Shown: piece by piece, positions 50,988 to 58,889 of the stretch
Position numbering within the stretch: position 1 is the stretch's first letter
Layout of the letters: each line of letters begins with the position of its first letter
Assembly (NCBI GenBank): GCA_965200035.1
Contig: OZ241334.1
Coordinates: 3,410,001 to 3,474,000, forward strand
Length of the DNA: 64,000 bases
Reading direction: 5' to 3'
Origin: UBA1952 sp965200035
GTDB lineage: Bacteria; Bacteroidota; Bacteroidia; Chitinophagales; Chitinophagaceae
The notes under the pieces: model-generated
Databases searched by the model: none
What the model saw: only the letters and a program-made list of their open reading frames with translations
What the model was told of the DNA's origin: nothing
Translations under genes and position numbers: made by a program

Positions 50988-51506
50988 ATGGTAAAGACAC
51001 AAGCAAATCGCATAAAGGGTGGTGATCTGGAGCTTACCGATAAGGTAGTTTCGATCAACCGCGTAGTAAAGACTACAAAGGGTGGCCGCGCCTTCTCTTT
51101 CTCTGCGCTGGTTGTAGTAGGTGATGGCAACGGCGTTGTTGGTCACGGTCTCGGTAAAGCAAAGGAAGTACAGGAAGCGATTACTAAAGGCATTGATGAT
51201 GCTAAGAAAAACCTCATCAAAGTTCCCGTAATGAATGGTACTATCCCTCACGATCAGTTTGCTAAGGAAGGTGCTGCCAAGGTGCTTATCAAGCCAGCTG
51301 CACCCGGTACTGGTGTAATCGCCGGTGGTAGCATGCGCGCTGTACTCGAAGCAGCAGGCATTCACAATGTGCTGAGTAAGAATCTTGGTTCTGCTAACCC
51401 ACATAACGTGGTTAAAGCAACATTCCTTGCCCTAAGCATGCTCCGCGAGCCGATTGAAATAGCCAAGACACGCAACATCAACCTGAAGAAAGTATTCAAC
51501 GGATAA
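50988..51506 (+). CDS. rpsE: 30S ribosomal protein S5
   Basis: 172 residues from ATG 50988, chosen over a TTG 42 bases upstream because conserved S5 sequence begins here. RVVKTTKGGRAFSFSALVVV, GVVGHGLGKAKEVQEAITKG, IKPAAPGTGVIAGGSMRAVL and GIHNVLSKNLGSANPHNVVK. It is part of the mRNA entry site with S3 and S4. Confidence 0.96.
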   Translation: MVKTQANRIKGGDLELTDKVVSINRVVKTTKGGRAFSFSALVVVGDGNGVVGHGLGKAKEVQEAITKGIDDAKKNLIKVPVMNGTIPHDQFAKEGAAKVLIKPAAPGTGVIAGGSMRAVLEAAGIHNVLSKNLGSANPHNVVKATFLALSMLREPIEIAKTRNINLKKVFNG

Positions 51507-51607
51507 CTGAGGTCTGAAGTGTGGAAACAGGGCTATAAAGATGATATTTACTATCTCTTTGATCCCTGCTCAACTTTTTCACTCTTCCCTTTACAACTAT
51601 AATTAAA

Positions 51608-51793
51608 ATGGCTAAGATAAAAGTTACTCAAGTGAAGAGCGGCATCGACCGTCCTGAGCGCCAGAAGCGTACCCTGATTGCATTGGGTTTGCGTAAAATG
51701 CATGCTTCTGTAGAAGTTGAAGCTACTCCACAAATCCAGGGTATGGTTGCTAAGGTAGCTCACTTGGTACGTGTTGAAGAAGTAAACGCTTAA
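51608..51793 (+). CDS. rpmD: 50S ribosomal protein L30
   Basis: 61 residues. IKVTQVKSGIDRPERQKRTL and ALGLRKMHASVEVEATPQIQ, GMVAKVAHLVRVEEV. Standard size and position between rpsE and rplO. Confidence 0.96.
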   Translation: MAKIKVTQVKSGIDRPERQKRTLIALGLRKMHASVEVEATPQIQGMVAKVAHLVRVEEVNA

Positions 51794-51906
51794 CTGAGTT
51801 TTTGTTTTTGGGTTAATAAATACCCCGGCACAAATATTCAGTTTCTTTTAATAACGAGATTGCGAGCGGTTACAGTTCCGCGCAAGTCTAAAAATTGTAA
51901 TGAAAT

Positions 51907-52353
51907 ATGCAACTGCATAACTTAAAGCCAGCCGAAGGCGCTGTGCACAAAACTAAGAGAATTGGTCGTGGTGAAGGTTCCGGTCATGGTAAGACTGCCA
52001 CCCGTGGCGGTAAAGGCCAGACTGCACGTACCGGCTATCAGGCTAAGAAAGGCTTTGAAGGTGGTCAGATGCCTATTCAGCGTCGCATGCCAAAGCGTGG
52101 GTTCAAGAATCCATTCCGCGTAGAGCACAAAGTATTTAACCTTGGTAATTTGGATTTCCTGATTGAAAAGTATGAGCTTCAGGAATTTAATCTTGACAAC
52201 CTTTATACCAATGGTCTCATCAGCCGTACAGATACTGTAAAGATCCTTGGCACTGGTGAGGTAAAGAACAAAGTGACCGTTAAGATAAACGCGATCAGTG
52301 AAAAAGCAAAGGCAGCTATCGAAGCTGCAGGTGGTTCAGTTGAACTCATCTAA
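51907..52353 (+). CDS. rplO: 50S ribosomal protein L15
   Basis: 148 residues. The Gly-rich N-terminal extension (RIGRGEGSGHGKTATRGGKG) and GFEGGQMPIQRRMPKRGFKN are diagnostic. The C-terminal domain ends AKAAIEAAGGSVELI. A 12-bp terminator-like hairpin lies 16 bases after the stop. Confidence 0.97.
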   Translation: MQLHNLKPAEGAVHKTKRIGRGEGSGHGKTATRGGKGQTARTGYQAKKGFEGGQMPIQRRMPKRGFKNPFRVEHKVFNLGNLDFLIEKYELQEFNLDNLYTNGLISRTDTVKILGTGEVKNKVTVKINAISEKAKAAIEAAGGSVELI

Positions 52354-52369
52354 GTGAACAATCCATCAG

Positions 52370-52398
52370 AAAGACGCATTTGGATAAATGCGTCTTTT
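52370..52398 (+). terminator. Terminator/attenuator between rplO and secY
   Basis: A perfect 12-bp stem, aaagacgcattt (52370-52381) with aaatgcgtcttt (52386-52397), loop ggat, then tat. It could reduce transcription into secY relative to the ribosomal genes. Confidence 0.7.
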
Positions 52399-52444
52399 AT
52401 CGTTTATTCGCATTTCTTTTCCGATTAACAGAATTTAACTCCCT

Positions 52445-53809
52445 GTGAAGAAATTTATTGACACGCTCAAGAACATCTGGAGCATTGAAGAGCTTCGTAA
52501 GCGTATCCTGTTTACCCTTTTGCTGGTTTTCGTTTATCGCGTTGGTACATTCATCACCCTGCCGGGTATTAATCCAAATGGTATCCGCACTAATGCTGGT
52601 CCAACGGGTATCCTCGGCATTCTTGATATGTTTGCCGGCGGAGCGTTCAGCCACGCTTCCATTTTCGCGTTAGGCGTGATGCCTTACATCTCCGCCTCCA
52701 TCTTTATGCAGCTCGCAGGCATCGTAGTTCCTCAGGTAGCTAAGATGCAGCGCGAAGAAAGTGGTCGCAAGAAAATCAATCAATACACCCGTTACCTCAC
52801 TGTGCTGGTTACTGTATTCCAGGCCAGTGCTTATGTAGCTTATCTGAACTCTCCGCAATATGCCGGTGCACGCGTGCCTCAGTTTGATGGCTTTATGTTC
52901 TGGCTGACTACTGTGGTCGTATTGACCGCAGGTACGCTGTTCGTCATGTGGATGGGTGAAAAAATTACAGATAAAGGTATTGGTAATGGTACTTCCTTGA
53001 TCATCATGGTAGGTATCCTTGCCCGCCTTCCGAGCGCCTTCCGTGAGGAAGTCAGCAAGCGTTTTGCCCAATATCCTGGTGCTGGCGGTACACTCGTACT
53101 CCTGATCGAAGTAGCTATATTTATTGCTATTGTAGTAGGTTTAATTCTGCTTACACAAGGTGTTCGTAAAATTCCGCTGAACTATGCACGCCGTATCATT
53201 GGCAGCACCAATGCAGCTAAAGAGATTAGTGGCGCACGCGACTTTATTCCTCTGAAAGTAAATATGGTGGGTGTTATGCCAATCATATTCGCTCAGGCAT
53301 TGCTTTTTATTCCTGCAACCGTTGCCGGCTTTGCTACCAACAATGCAGAAAAAGGTGGTTTCCTGCGCTCTCTGAGCGATGATAGCTCTGTATGGTATTA
53401 TGTGCTTTATTCTATTCTTGTAATCGCATTTACTTATTTCTATACAGCCATTACCTTTAATCCGACGGATATGGCCGACAACCTGAAACGCAATAACAGT
53501 TTTATTCCGGGTGTTAAGCCGGGTGAACCTACTGCTAATTTCATCTCTACCATTATGGACCGCATCACCTTGCCGGGTGCTATCTTCCTCGCAATAGCCG
53601 GTATCCTGCCGGGTCTTGCCCGTGTGATGGGCGTTACTGGTGGTTTCGCTGGTTTCTATGGTGGTACCTCTATGCTGATCGGTGTTGGTGTAATTCTGGA
53701 TACCCTGCAGCAAATTGAAAGCCATCTGCTTATGCGCCAATATGATGGTCTGATGAAGACCGGTCGTATCTCAGGCCGTCAGCAGCCGGTAGCCAATGCG
53801 CCTATTTAA
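52445..53809 (+). CDS. secY: Preprotein translocase subunit SecY
   Basis: 454 residues with ten hydrophobic segments. GTG start at 52445 gives MKKFIDTLKNIWSIEELRKR, the usual N terminus. Plug and signature regions are present: GALGI-like segment GILGILDMFAGGAFSHASIF, then LGVMPYISASIFMQL, and PADMADNLKR-like segment NPTDMADNLKRNNSFIPGVK. It is the central channel for Sec export, including all the signal-peptide proteins in this window. It lies between two hairpins. Confidence 0.97.
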   Translation: MKKFIDTLKNIWSIEELRKRILFTLLLVFVYRVGTFITLPGINPNGIRTNAGPTGILGILDMFAGGAFSHASIFALGVMPYISASIFMQLAGIVVPQVAKMQREESGRKKINQYTRYLTVLVTVFQASAYVAYLNSPQYAGARVPQFDGFMFWLTTVVVLTAGTLFVMWMGEKITDKGIGNGTSLIIMVGILARLPSAFREEVSKRFAQYPGAGGTLVLLIEVAIFIAIVVGLILLTQGVRKIPLNYARRIIGSTNAAKEISGARDFIPLKVNMVGVMPIIFAQALLFIPATVAGFATNNAEKGGFLRSLSDDSSVWYYVLYSILVIAFTYFYTAITFNPTDMADNLKRNNSFIPGVKPGEPTANFISTIMDRITLPGAIFLAIAGILPGLARVMGVTGGFAGFYGGTSMLIGVGVILDTLQQIESHLLMRQYDGLMKTGRISGRQQPVANAPI

Positions 53810-53832
53810 TTTTATTTAGTTTAAATTTGTCC

Positions 53833-53870
53833 ATCCCTTGCCGGCCTACTAGCCAGCAAGGGATTTTTTC
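53833..53870 (+). terminator. Terminator/attenuator between secY and map
   Basis: atcccttgccggc (53833-53845) with gccagcaagggat (53852-53864), one mismatch, followed by tttttc. map begins 19 bases later, so map needs read-through or its own promoter, which was not found. Confidence 0.72.
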
Positions 53871-53888
53871 AAGATAAAGATTTCAGGA

Positions 53889-54713
53889 ATGATACATGTA
53901 AGAAACAAAGACGAGATTGAGATCATCCGCGAAAATGCGATGATGGTGACTGCTACACTCACCGAAGTAGCCAAAATGCTGAAACCCGGCATCACCACGA
54001 AATCGCTGGATACAATGGCAGAAACATTCATCAACGATCATGGCGGTAAACCTTCTTTTAAAGGCTATGGAGGTTTTCCGGCATCTCTTTGCATTTCTGT
54101 AAACGAAGTGGTGGTACATGGATTCCCAGGCGATTATGAGCTGAAAGATGGCGACATCATATCGGTTGACTGCGGATTCTACCGCAACAGCTTTCACGGA
54201 GACCATGCCTATACTTTTGCTATCGGCAATGTAAAGCAGGAAGTGCTGGATATGATGCGCATTACCAAAGAATCATTAGCGCTCGGCATTGCACAGGCCC
54301 ATTCCAATAACCGCGTAGGCGATATTGCGCACGCAATAGAGTACCATACCAATAAGTTGCACAACTACGGCGTCGTACGCGAGCTGGTAGGGCATGGAGT
54401 AGGGAAGAGCCTGCATGAAGATCCGCAAGTGCCTAACTATGGCCGCCGTGGCGATGGAAAGCGCCTTAAAGAGCATTGTGTGCTGGCTATCGAGCCAATG
54501 ATCAATCTGGGCACCAGAGATGTCTATACGCTGGACGATGGATGGACGATTGTAACTGCCGATGGTAAGCCTTCCTGCCACTATGAGCATACCACACTGG
54601 TACGACGGAATGGCGGTGAGGCCTTGTCTTCATTCACACCGATCGAGGAAGCGGAGCGCTGCAATAAAGAATTAAATACCGGTCATTTGGTGCAGGTGGA
54701 ATTAGTCGCATGA
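53889..54713 (+). CDS. map: Methionine aminopeptidase, type I
   Basis: 274 residues. The five metal ligands are in recognisable contexts: VVHGFPGDYELKDGDIISVD (Asp), HGDHAYTF (Asp), GHGVGKSLHEDP (His), AIEPMINLGT (Glu) and YEHTTLVRRNG (Glu). It removes the initiator Met from nascent proteins. It is the last gene of the cluster: infA-rpmJ-rpsM-rpsK-rpsD-rpoA-rplQ, which usually follow, are not in the window. Confidence 0.96.
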   Translation: MIHVRNKDEIEIIRENAMMVTATLTEVAKMLKPGITTKSLDTMAETFINDHGGKPSFKGYGGFPASLCISVNEVVVHGFPGDYELKDGDIISVDCGFYRNSFHGDHAYTFAIGNVKQEVLDMMRITKESLALGIAQAHSNNRVGDIAHAIEYHTNKLHNYGVVRELVGHGVGKSLHEDPQVPNYGRRGDGKRLKEHCVLAIEPMINLGTRDVYTLDDGWTIVTADGKPSCHYEHTTLVRRNGGEALSSFTPIEEAERCNKELNTGHLVQVELVA

Positions 54714-54732
54714 TCAAAATAATTAAATAATC

Positions 54733-54766
54733 AAAGCCCTGGAAATTCATATTTCCGGGGCTTTGC
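54733..54766 (+). terminator. Terminator after map
   Basis: aaagccctggaaat (54733-54746) with atttccggggcttt (54751-54764), one G-T pair. The T-run is short. It closes the ribosomal cluster. Confidence 0.68.
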
Positions 54767-54924
54767 TGTAAATATTGATTTCCGAGGATTCTTTCGGGAA
54801 CTTTCTCTTTGCGAAGTAGAATTACTGGTCGCTGGAAATTCGGCAGGATACTCTCCCTGACACCCTATACAATGTCCACACCTGTGAACGACTTGGTAAG
54901 TTCCGAAGGAGAGACCTGCCAAGT

Positions 54925-55370
54925 CTAACCGGAGAAGGTCTTTACCCCCGTCCGGAACTCCGTCTACTCCGTTGTATACCCCCGGTTACCCCCGTCTCCT
55001 ACCGGGGTAACCGGGGTTCCGGACTGGTCTTACCCCGTTATTATACGGAGTAGATGGGGTTGCCGGGCGGAGTAATCGGGGTTGACCTAACCATCCTGCC
55101 CCATACTCTTACGAGGTAAACGGGCTATACAATGGGGTAAATGGAGTTATCAGACGGGGTTTACCCCGTCAACCAACCACGTGGGAGGGGTCCCGGATAG
55201 GGCAGTAGGGTTAGGCAATCTATTTAACCCGCTTCTTCAAGAGGATAAACAGGGCTGTTAGATGGAGGTAAGCGAAGTTCCGGACGTGGGTAAATGAGGC
55301 TTTAGTATGGGGGGTAAATAGGGTTTCCAGACGCCAATTACCCTATCTGCCAACCCCGATTAATGAGTCG
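54925..55370. repeat. Degenerate ~22-bp array 4, with units in both orientations
   Basis: About 20 units of 21-24 bp (most often 22) with cores such as ggggtaaacggg and its complement ccccgtttacccc-like forms, e.g. gggtaaatggagttatcaga then cg, and gtcttaccccgttattatac then g. Taa or tta cores recur at 55117, 55138, 55246, 55269, 55291 and 55315. The 940-bp gap 54714-55653 between map and the convergent lgt gene has no gene; it holds a terminator, this array and a REP hairpin. Confidence 0.8.
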
Positions 55371-55518
55371 TAAACTTGTGAAAAAGTTGCTTACGCTTTG
55401 TGTTTATTTTTATAATAAACTTTGGCAGTGTCGCTTTTGAGTTGAATTAGAGCCAGAAGCTTCTTGCTGTGCGTGTGGCAGGTTTACCAAAATCCGAATT
55501 TTAGTACGCACATTGGTC

Positions 55519-55609
55519 GCTGTGGGATGCTTCGTGACGCCAGCATAACCTGTGTGCTGTAAAGGTTGATAGGTATCATTGTCATGCTGGCGTCAGGAAG
55601 CATCCCACA
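55519..55609. repeat. REP-like inverted pair (REPIN-like hairpin), copies 6 and 7
   Basis: gctgtgggatgcttcgtgac then gccagcataacc (55519-55550) faces gtcatgctggcgtcaggaag then catcccaca (55581-55609). The arms can pair over about 28 bp around a 30-base loop. Compared with the other copies the inner word is gacgcc/ggcgtc rather than tgcgtc. Confidence 0.85.
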
Positions 55610-55653
55610 ATCTGCTCCGATTCCAAGCCAGGAACACTAACTAATAAAATTTT

Positions 55654-57000
55654 TTAAGAAGGCGTAGAATCCATAGCCAGCGATGCAGACTGAGTCATTT
55701 CCTGCCCTTTTCTGTCTCTGTAAAAAAGTAAAACGCTTATGCCGATCAGCACAAAAACCGTGGAGATGATTTCGGCCTGAGTGGGATGTATAAAGCCCCA
55801 GTCGTACTTATAGTTCACGCGGATCTTCTCCACGAAGAAGCGCTCCAGCCCATTCATGATCAGATAAATGGCGAAGAAGTGAAAAGGCGTTTTAATCTTT
55901 TTCCGGATAGCCCACAATACAAAGAACAAGGCAATACAGGCAAAGGCTTCATACAGTGGCGTAGGGAATACGCCGACCGGCAATACCGCACAATGATCAC
56001 CTGTGCAGCCCGGCAGGCTTACACCGGTATTGTTTACATTGTAACGATAGTTCTGCGCATAGAGCGATTGCGGCAGCCAGGAAGGCGCTTTCACACTCAG
56101 GTTGTGCAGCGTACCATCGGGTTTTATCTGTTGGGTATTGTGAAAATAGGCGTCGTAATATTTTACGGTGCTGTTGTATTGCTCCGTAGTTGCAGGTTCC
56201 AGCCTGCCTGCAGCTACATTGGTTACATAAGCACTGTTATAAATGCCCCAGTCGCCATCGCCTGCAAACTGACAGCCAAAGCGGCCGATACCGTAAGCGA
56301 TCATCACCGCAGGCGCAGCAGCGTCACAAAGGTGTGCAAAACGGATTTTATACTTTTTAGCAAAATACCAGAAGATAGCAGTGGCTACGATAAGCCCGCC
56401 ATAAAAAGTAAGTCCGCTGGAGGAGGTCAGCGATTTTATCGGGTCGTTGATGAAATCATCCCAGGTTTCAAGCGCATTAAAAATCTTGGCTCCAGCGAGG
56501 CCGCCCAAAGCTGCAATAATCAGGATCTCACCGATACGCTGATGCGGATATATGGCTACTTTCTTGTGCTGTGGGGTTGGTAATTGTTCTTTTTTCTTTT
56601 CGCGGTAGCGCATCCAGCCAAACAGCGCGGCACCTGCAATGCCGCCGATCAGGTTTCCCTGTACAGACAGAAAATAGCCCATCGGATTCTGGGAAATCTC
56701 TGAGATGCTGCCATTCATATATGCGGTCACGATGCCAACGGCTTTGAAGCCGAGCAAAAAGCCAGCCACGCCGGCCCAGAAAAGCTCTATAGTAGTAGGT
56801 GCTTCGCCAGTCACTACATCTTCATAGATCGGCTGCAACAGCCCTTGTTTCTCTTTGCGCTTCAGCTCAGAGATCATGGCCATGGTAGCGGCCAGAAAGC
56901 CCATAGCAACCATGAAGCCGAATGTTTTCAGAAGGCTCAGCCATTCGGGAGGATGAATGCCAAACAATCCATGAATAAGGTAACGAAAATCAGGATACAT
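55654..57000 (-). CDS. lgt: Prolipoprotein diacylglyceryl transferase, extended form
   Basis: 448 residues, against about 260-300 for most bacteria. The Lgt core is present: HQRIGEILIIAALGGLAGAK, SSSGLTFYGGLIVATAIFWY, and the signature GIGRFGCQFAGDGDWG, then VFPTPLYEAFACIALF and ERFFVEKIRVN. Extra N-terminal helices and an insertion of about 90 residues (after the signature, including PGCTGDHCAVLP with a Cys pair) account for the length. It adds diacylglyceryl to the lipobox Cys of lipoproteins in the inner membrane. Start 57000 lies 51 bases from the phosphorylase gene stop, so they may be co-transcribed. Confidence 0.92.
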   Translation of the reverse strand: MYPDFRYLIHGLFGIHPPEWLSLLKTFGFMVAMGFLAATMAMISELKRKEKQGLLQPIYEDVVTGEAPTTIELFWAGVAGFLLGFKAVGIVTAYMNGSISEISQNPMGYFLSVQGNLIGGIAGAALFGWMRYREKKKEQLPTPQHKKVAIYPHQRIGEILIIAALGGLAGAKIFNALETWDDFINDPIKSLTSSSGLTFYGGLIVATAIFWYFAKKYKIRFAHLCDAAAPAVMIAYGIGRFGCQFAGDGDWGIYNSAYVTNVAAGRLEPATTEQYNSTVKYYDAYFHNTQQIKPDGTLHNLSVKAPSWLPQSLYAQNYRYNVNNTGVSLPGCTGDHCAVLPVGVFPTPLYEAFACIALFFVLWAIRKKIKTPFHFFAIYLIMNGLERFFVEKIRVNYKYDWGFIHPTQAEIISTVFVLIGISVLLFYRDRKGQEMTQSASLAMDSTPS

Positions 57001-57051
57001 ATCAGGGCCGTAAAAGTAAGACAGCAGGCCGGAGCATTACTATTGAAAGTG

Positions 57052-57930
57052 TTATATTTTTTCGATAATGGCCAGTGACTGGCGGATCATGCTATCAACC
57101 GCAGCAACGCCATCAGAAGAAAAAGTCTTTTGAATACGGTTGGCCACAATGGTACTGATGGAAAGACAATGATGGCCCAGCAAGCGGCCCAGTCCGTAAA
57201 TGGCGGACGTCTCCATTTCAAAATTGGTGATGCGGTGATCTCGGCTGCCAAATGCGGTAAGCGCATCGATGAGGCCGGGCATGGCAACAGGCGCACGCAA
57301 TACGCGTCCCTGCGGACCATAGAAACCCGGACAGGTAACGGTGATGCCGGTGTGGTAGCGCTCTGTAAAATGCTTTCTTAGGCGGATAGAGCCTTCGGCA
57401 ATGTAGGGAGCCAGCTTTCGCCCGTTGTTGCCGATGTGCTGCTCAAATTCAGTAAGCATAAACTGCTCATCTGGGTTATAATCATGCTGGTAGTAGTGCA
57501 TGAGATTATCCATACCGATCGCGAACGAAGAAACCACAAAGCTATCCACCGGAATATCGGCCTGCAGGGAGCCTGAGGTGCCGAGGCGGATTACGGAAAG
57601 GGCTTTTTTCTCATCGCGTATGGTGCGGGTATCAAAGTCGATATTCACGAGTGCATCCAGCTCATTCAGTACAATATCTATATTATCCGGCCCAATGCCT
57701 GTGCTTACCACACTGATTCTTTTATGGCCAATGCGCCCGGTATGAGTTACAAATTCACGGTGCTGTGCGCGGTGCTCGATCTCATCAAAATACCGGCTAA
57801 CGGCACCCACACGATCAGGATCGCCTACTGTAATGATTGTGTCGGCAAGCTGGTCAGGATGGAGGTCAAGGTGATAGATAGTTCCTTTTGCGGTGATGAT
57901 AAGCTCTGAAGCGCCGATGGGTTGTTGCAT
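57052..57930 (-). CDS. Nucleoside phosphorylase (PNP/UDP family, uridine phosphorylase-like)
   Basis: 292 residues. TVGDPDRVGAVSRYFDEIEH (phosphate-binding GDP.R), SVVSTGIGPDNIDIVLNEL, RLGTSGSLQADIPVDSFVVS and the nucleoside-binding NFEMETSAIYGLGRLLGHHC. It splits nucleosides with phosphate in the salvage pathway; EMETS-type motif fits uridine phosphorylase best, but the base preference is not certain. Confidence 0.87.
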   Translation of the reverse strand: MQQPIGASELIITAKGTIYHLDLHPDQLADTIITVGDPDRVGAVSRYFDEIEHRAQHREFVTHTGRIGHKRISVVSTGIGPDNIDIVLNELDALVNIDFDTRTIRDEKKALSVIRLGTSGSLQADIPVDSFVVSSFAIGMDNLMHYYQHDYNPDEQFMLTEFEQHIGNNGRKLAPYIAEGSIRLRKHFTERYHTGITVTCPGFYGPQGRVLRAPVAMPGLIDALTAFGSRDHRITNFEMETSAIYGLGRLLGHHCLSISTIVANRIQKTFSSDGVAAVDSMIRQSLAIIEKI

Positions 57931-57984
57931 TTAAGAGGATGGATTAAAATGAAACTGAGCGGGAGATAAAATGTTTTTAAAGGG

Positions 57985-58016
57985 CTTGTAAAGAAACAAA
58001 TCATTGGCTACATTTG
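57985..58016 (+). promoter_or_regulatory. Promoter of the tRNA-Cys gene
   Basis: CTTG (57985-57988), 20 bases, TACATTTG (58009-58016), then catcccg. It fits the Bacteroidota consensus and lies 40 bases before the mature tRNA. Confidence 0.7.
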
Positions 58017-58056
58017 CATCCCGCAGGTAAAAAAGCGGAAGTTCTTATCAAAATCC

Positions 58057-58127
58057 GGTCGCGTGGCCGAGTGGTTAGGCAAAGCTCTGCAAAAGCTTGT
58101 ACTGCGGTTCGAATCCGCACGCGACCT
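58057..58127 (+). tRNA. tRNA-Cys (GCA)
   Basis: A 71-base cloverleaf. Acceptor ggtcgcg (58057-58063) pairs with cgcgacc (58120-58126); D arm gccgagtggttaggc; anticodon stem aagct/agctt with loop ctgcaaa, anticodon gca at 58089-58091; T arm gcggttcgaatccgc. The discriminator base is T, as expected for tRNA-Cys. CCA is not encoded. A terminator follows six bases later. Confidence 0.96.
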
Positions 58128-58132
58128 CGCTG

Positions 58133-58167
58133 AAAAGCCGGAATCTGTTATGGGTTCCGGCTTTTTT
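58133..58167. terminator. Terminator after tRNA-Cys
   Basis: aaaagccggaa (58133-58143) with ttccggctttt (58155-58165) then more T. It overlaps the 3' end of the convergent gene at 58148. Confidence 0.82.
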
Positions 58168-58810
58168 GTGCCCCTTCATAATAGTGCTCCAGTGTTCTGC
58201 TGTAGGCCGCCGCTTGTGGAGTATAATCAACTTCGTAATTTTTAGAACGGTACCAATAGTCGCGGTAGCGGGAGCTTCCTGTGCCCCAATATCCTCTGGC
58301 AATAGCCGGGCGCGGATATTCCAGAAATTCAAAGTTGTGATCCATAGCCAGCAATATTTCCCGAAGGTTGACCACGGGTGGCTCATAGTTGCTGTTCCTA
58401 GAAGTCTGCGACAGATGCCCGAAATCAATCACGAAAAAGCTGGTGTCACCCTCAGGCAGCACATTTTGTTGTGCCACCTTTAGCTCGTCATTGAGCAGCA
58501 CACCGTTGAAATGACCAATCTTTACCTCATTCATCATTGTATCGGCAAAGAAAAATACCGGACAGAATTTGAAATGGTCGCTGAAGTCACGCAGGGTTGC
58601 ATCCATAGCGCCACTGATATCTTCCTTGAAGCGGTCTAGGTGTTTCGGGTCATGTCTGGTCAAATATTCGATCTGGCCTGTGCGCGTTTTGAGCATTACG
58701 AGTATTGCTTTGGGAGACTGTTCATAATAGCCGGCGCGGCGACGGGCATGGGTGGTTGATGCAGTCATAAAGACCAATAGCAGTGCAATGAGCAGGGTAA
58801 TACGGTACAC
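58148..58810 (-). CDS. Secreted hypothetical protein, 220 residues
   Basis: A signal peptide (MYRITLLIALLLVFMTASTTHA) followed by a probable alpha/beta domain with KAILVMLKTRTGQIEYLTRH, KFCPVFFFADTMMNEVKIGH and DTSFFVIDFGHLSQTSRNSN. The C-terminal 60 residues are rich in Tyr, Arg and Ser. No family recognised. Its last codons overlap the tRNA terminator hairpin. A terminator of the upstream DUF2723 gene separates the two. Confidence 0.72.
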   Translation of the reverse strand: MYRITLLIALLLVFMTASTTHARRRAGYYEQSPKAILVMLKTRTGQIEYLTRHDPKHLDRFKEDISGAMDATLRDFSDHFKFCPVFFFADTMMNEVKIGHFNGVLLNDELKVAQQNVLPEGDTSFFVIDFGHLSQTSRNSNYEPPVVNLREILLAMDHNFEFLEYPRPAIARGYWGTGSSRYRDYWYRSKNYEVDYTPQAAAYSRTLEHYYEGAQKSRNP

Positions 58811-58831
58811 GATTGAAGTAGTAATGTTTAA

Positions 58832-58866
58832 AATAAAAAAGCATCCTTCCGCTGCCGGAAGGATGC
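58832..58866 (-). terminator. Terminator after the DUF2723 gene
   Basis: A perfect 12-bp stem, agcatccttccg (58840-58851) with cggaaggatgct (58855-58866); on the minus strand it is followed by ttttttatttt. Confidence 0.85.
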
Positions 58867-58889
58867 TGTAAAGTTATTACTCTTTTGGT

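Noticed and set aside
54925..55370. CRISPR array
   Set aside because: Units are contiguous and degenerate, with no constant repeat alternating with unique spacers, and no cas genes are in the window. The same reasoning excludes arrays 1-3.
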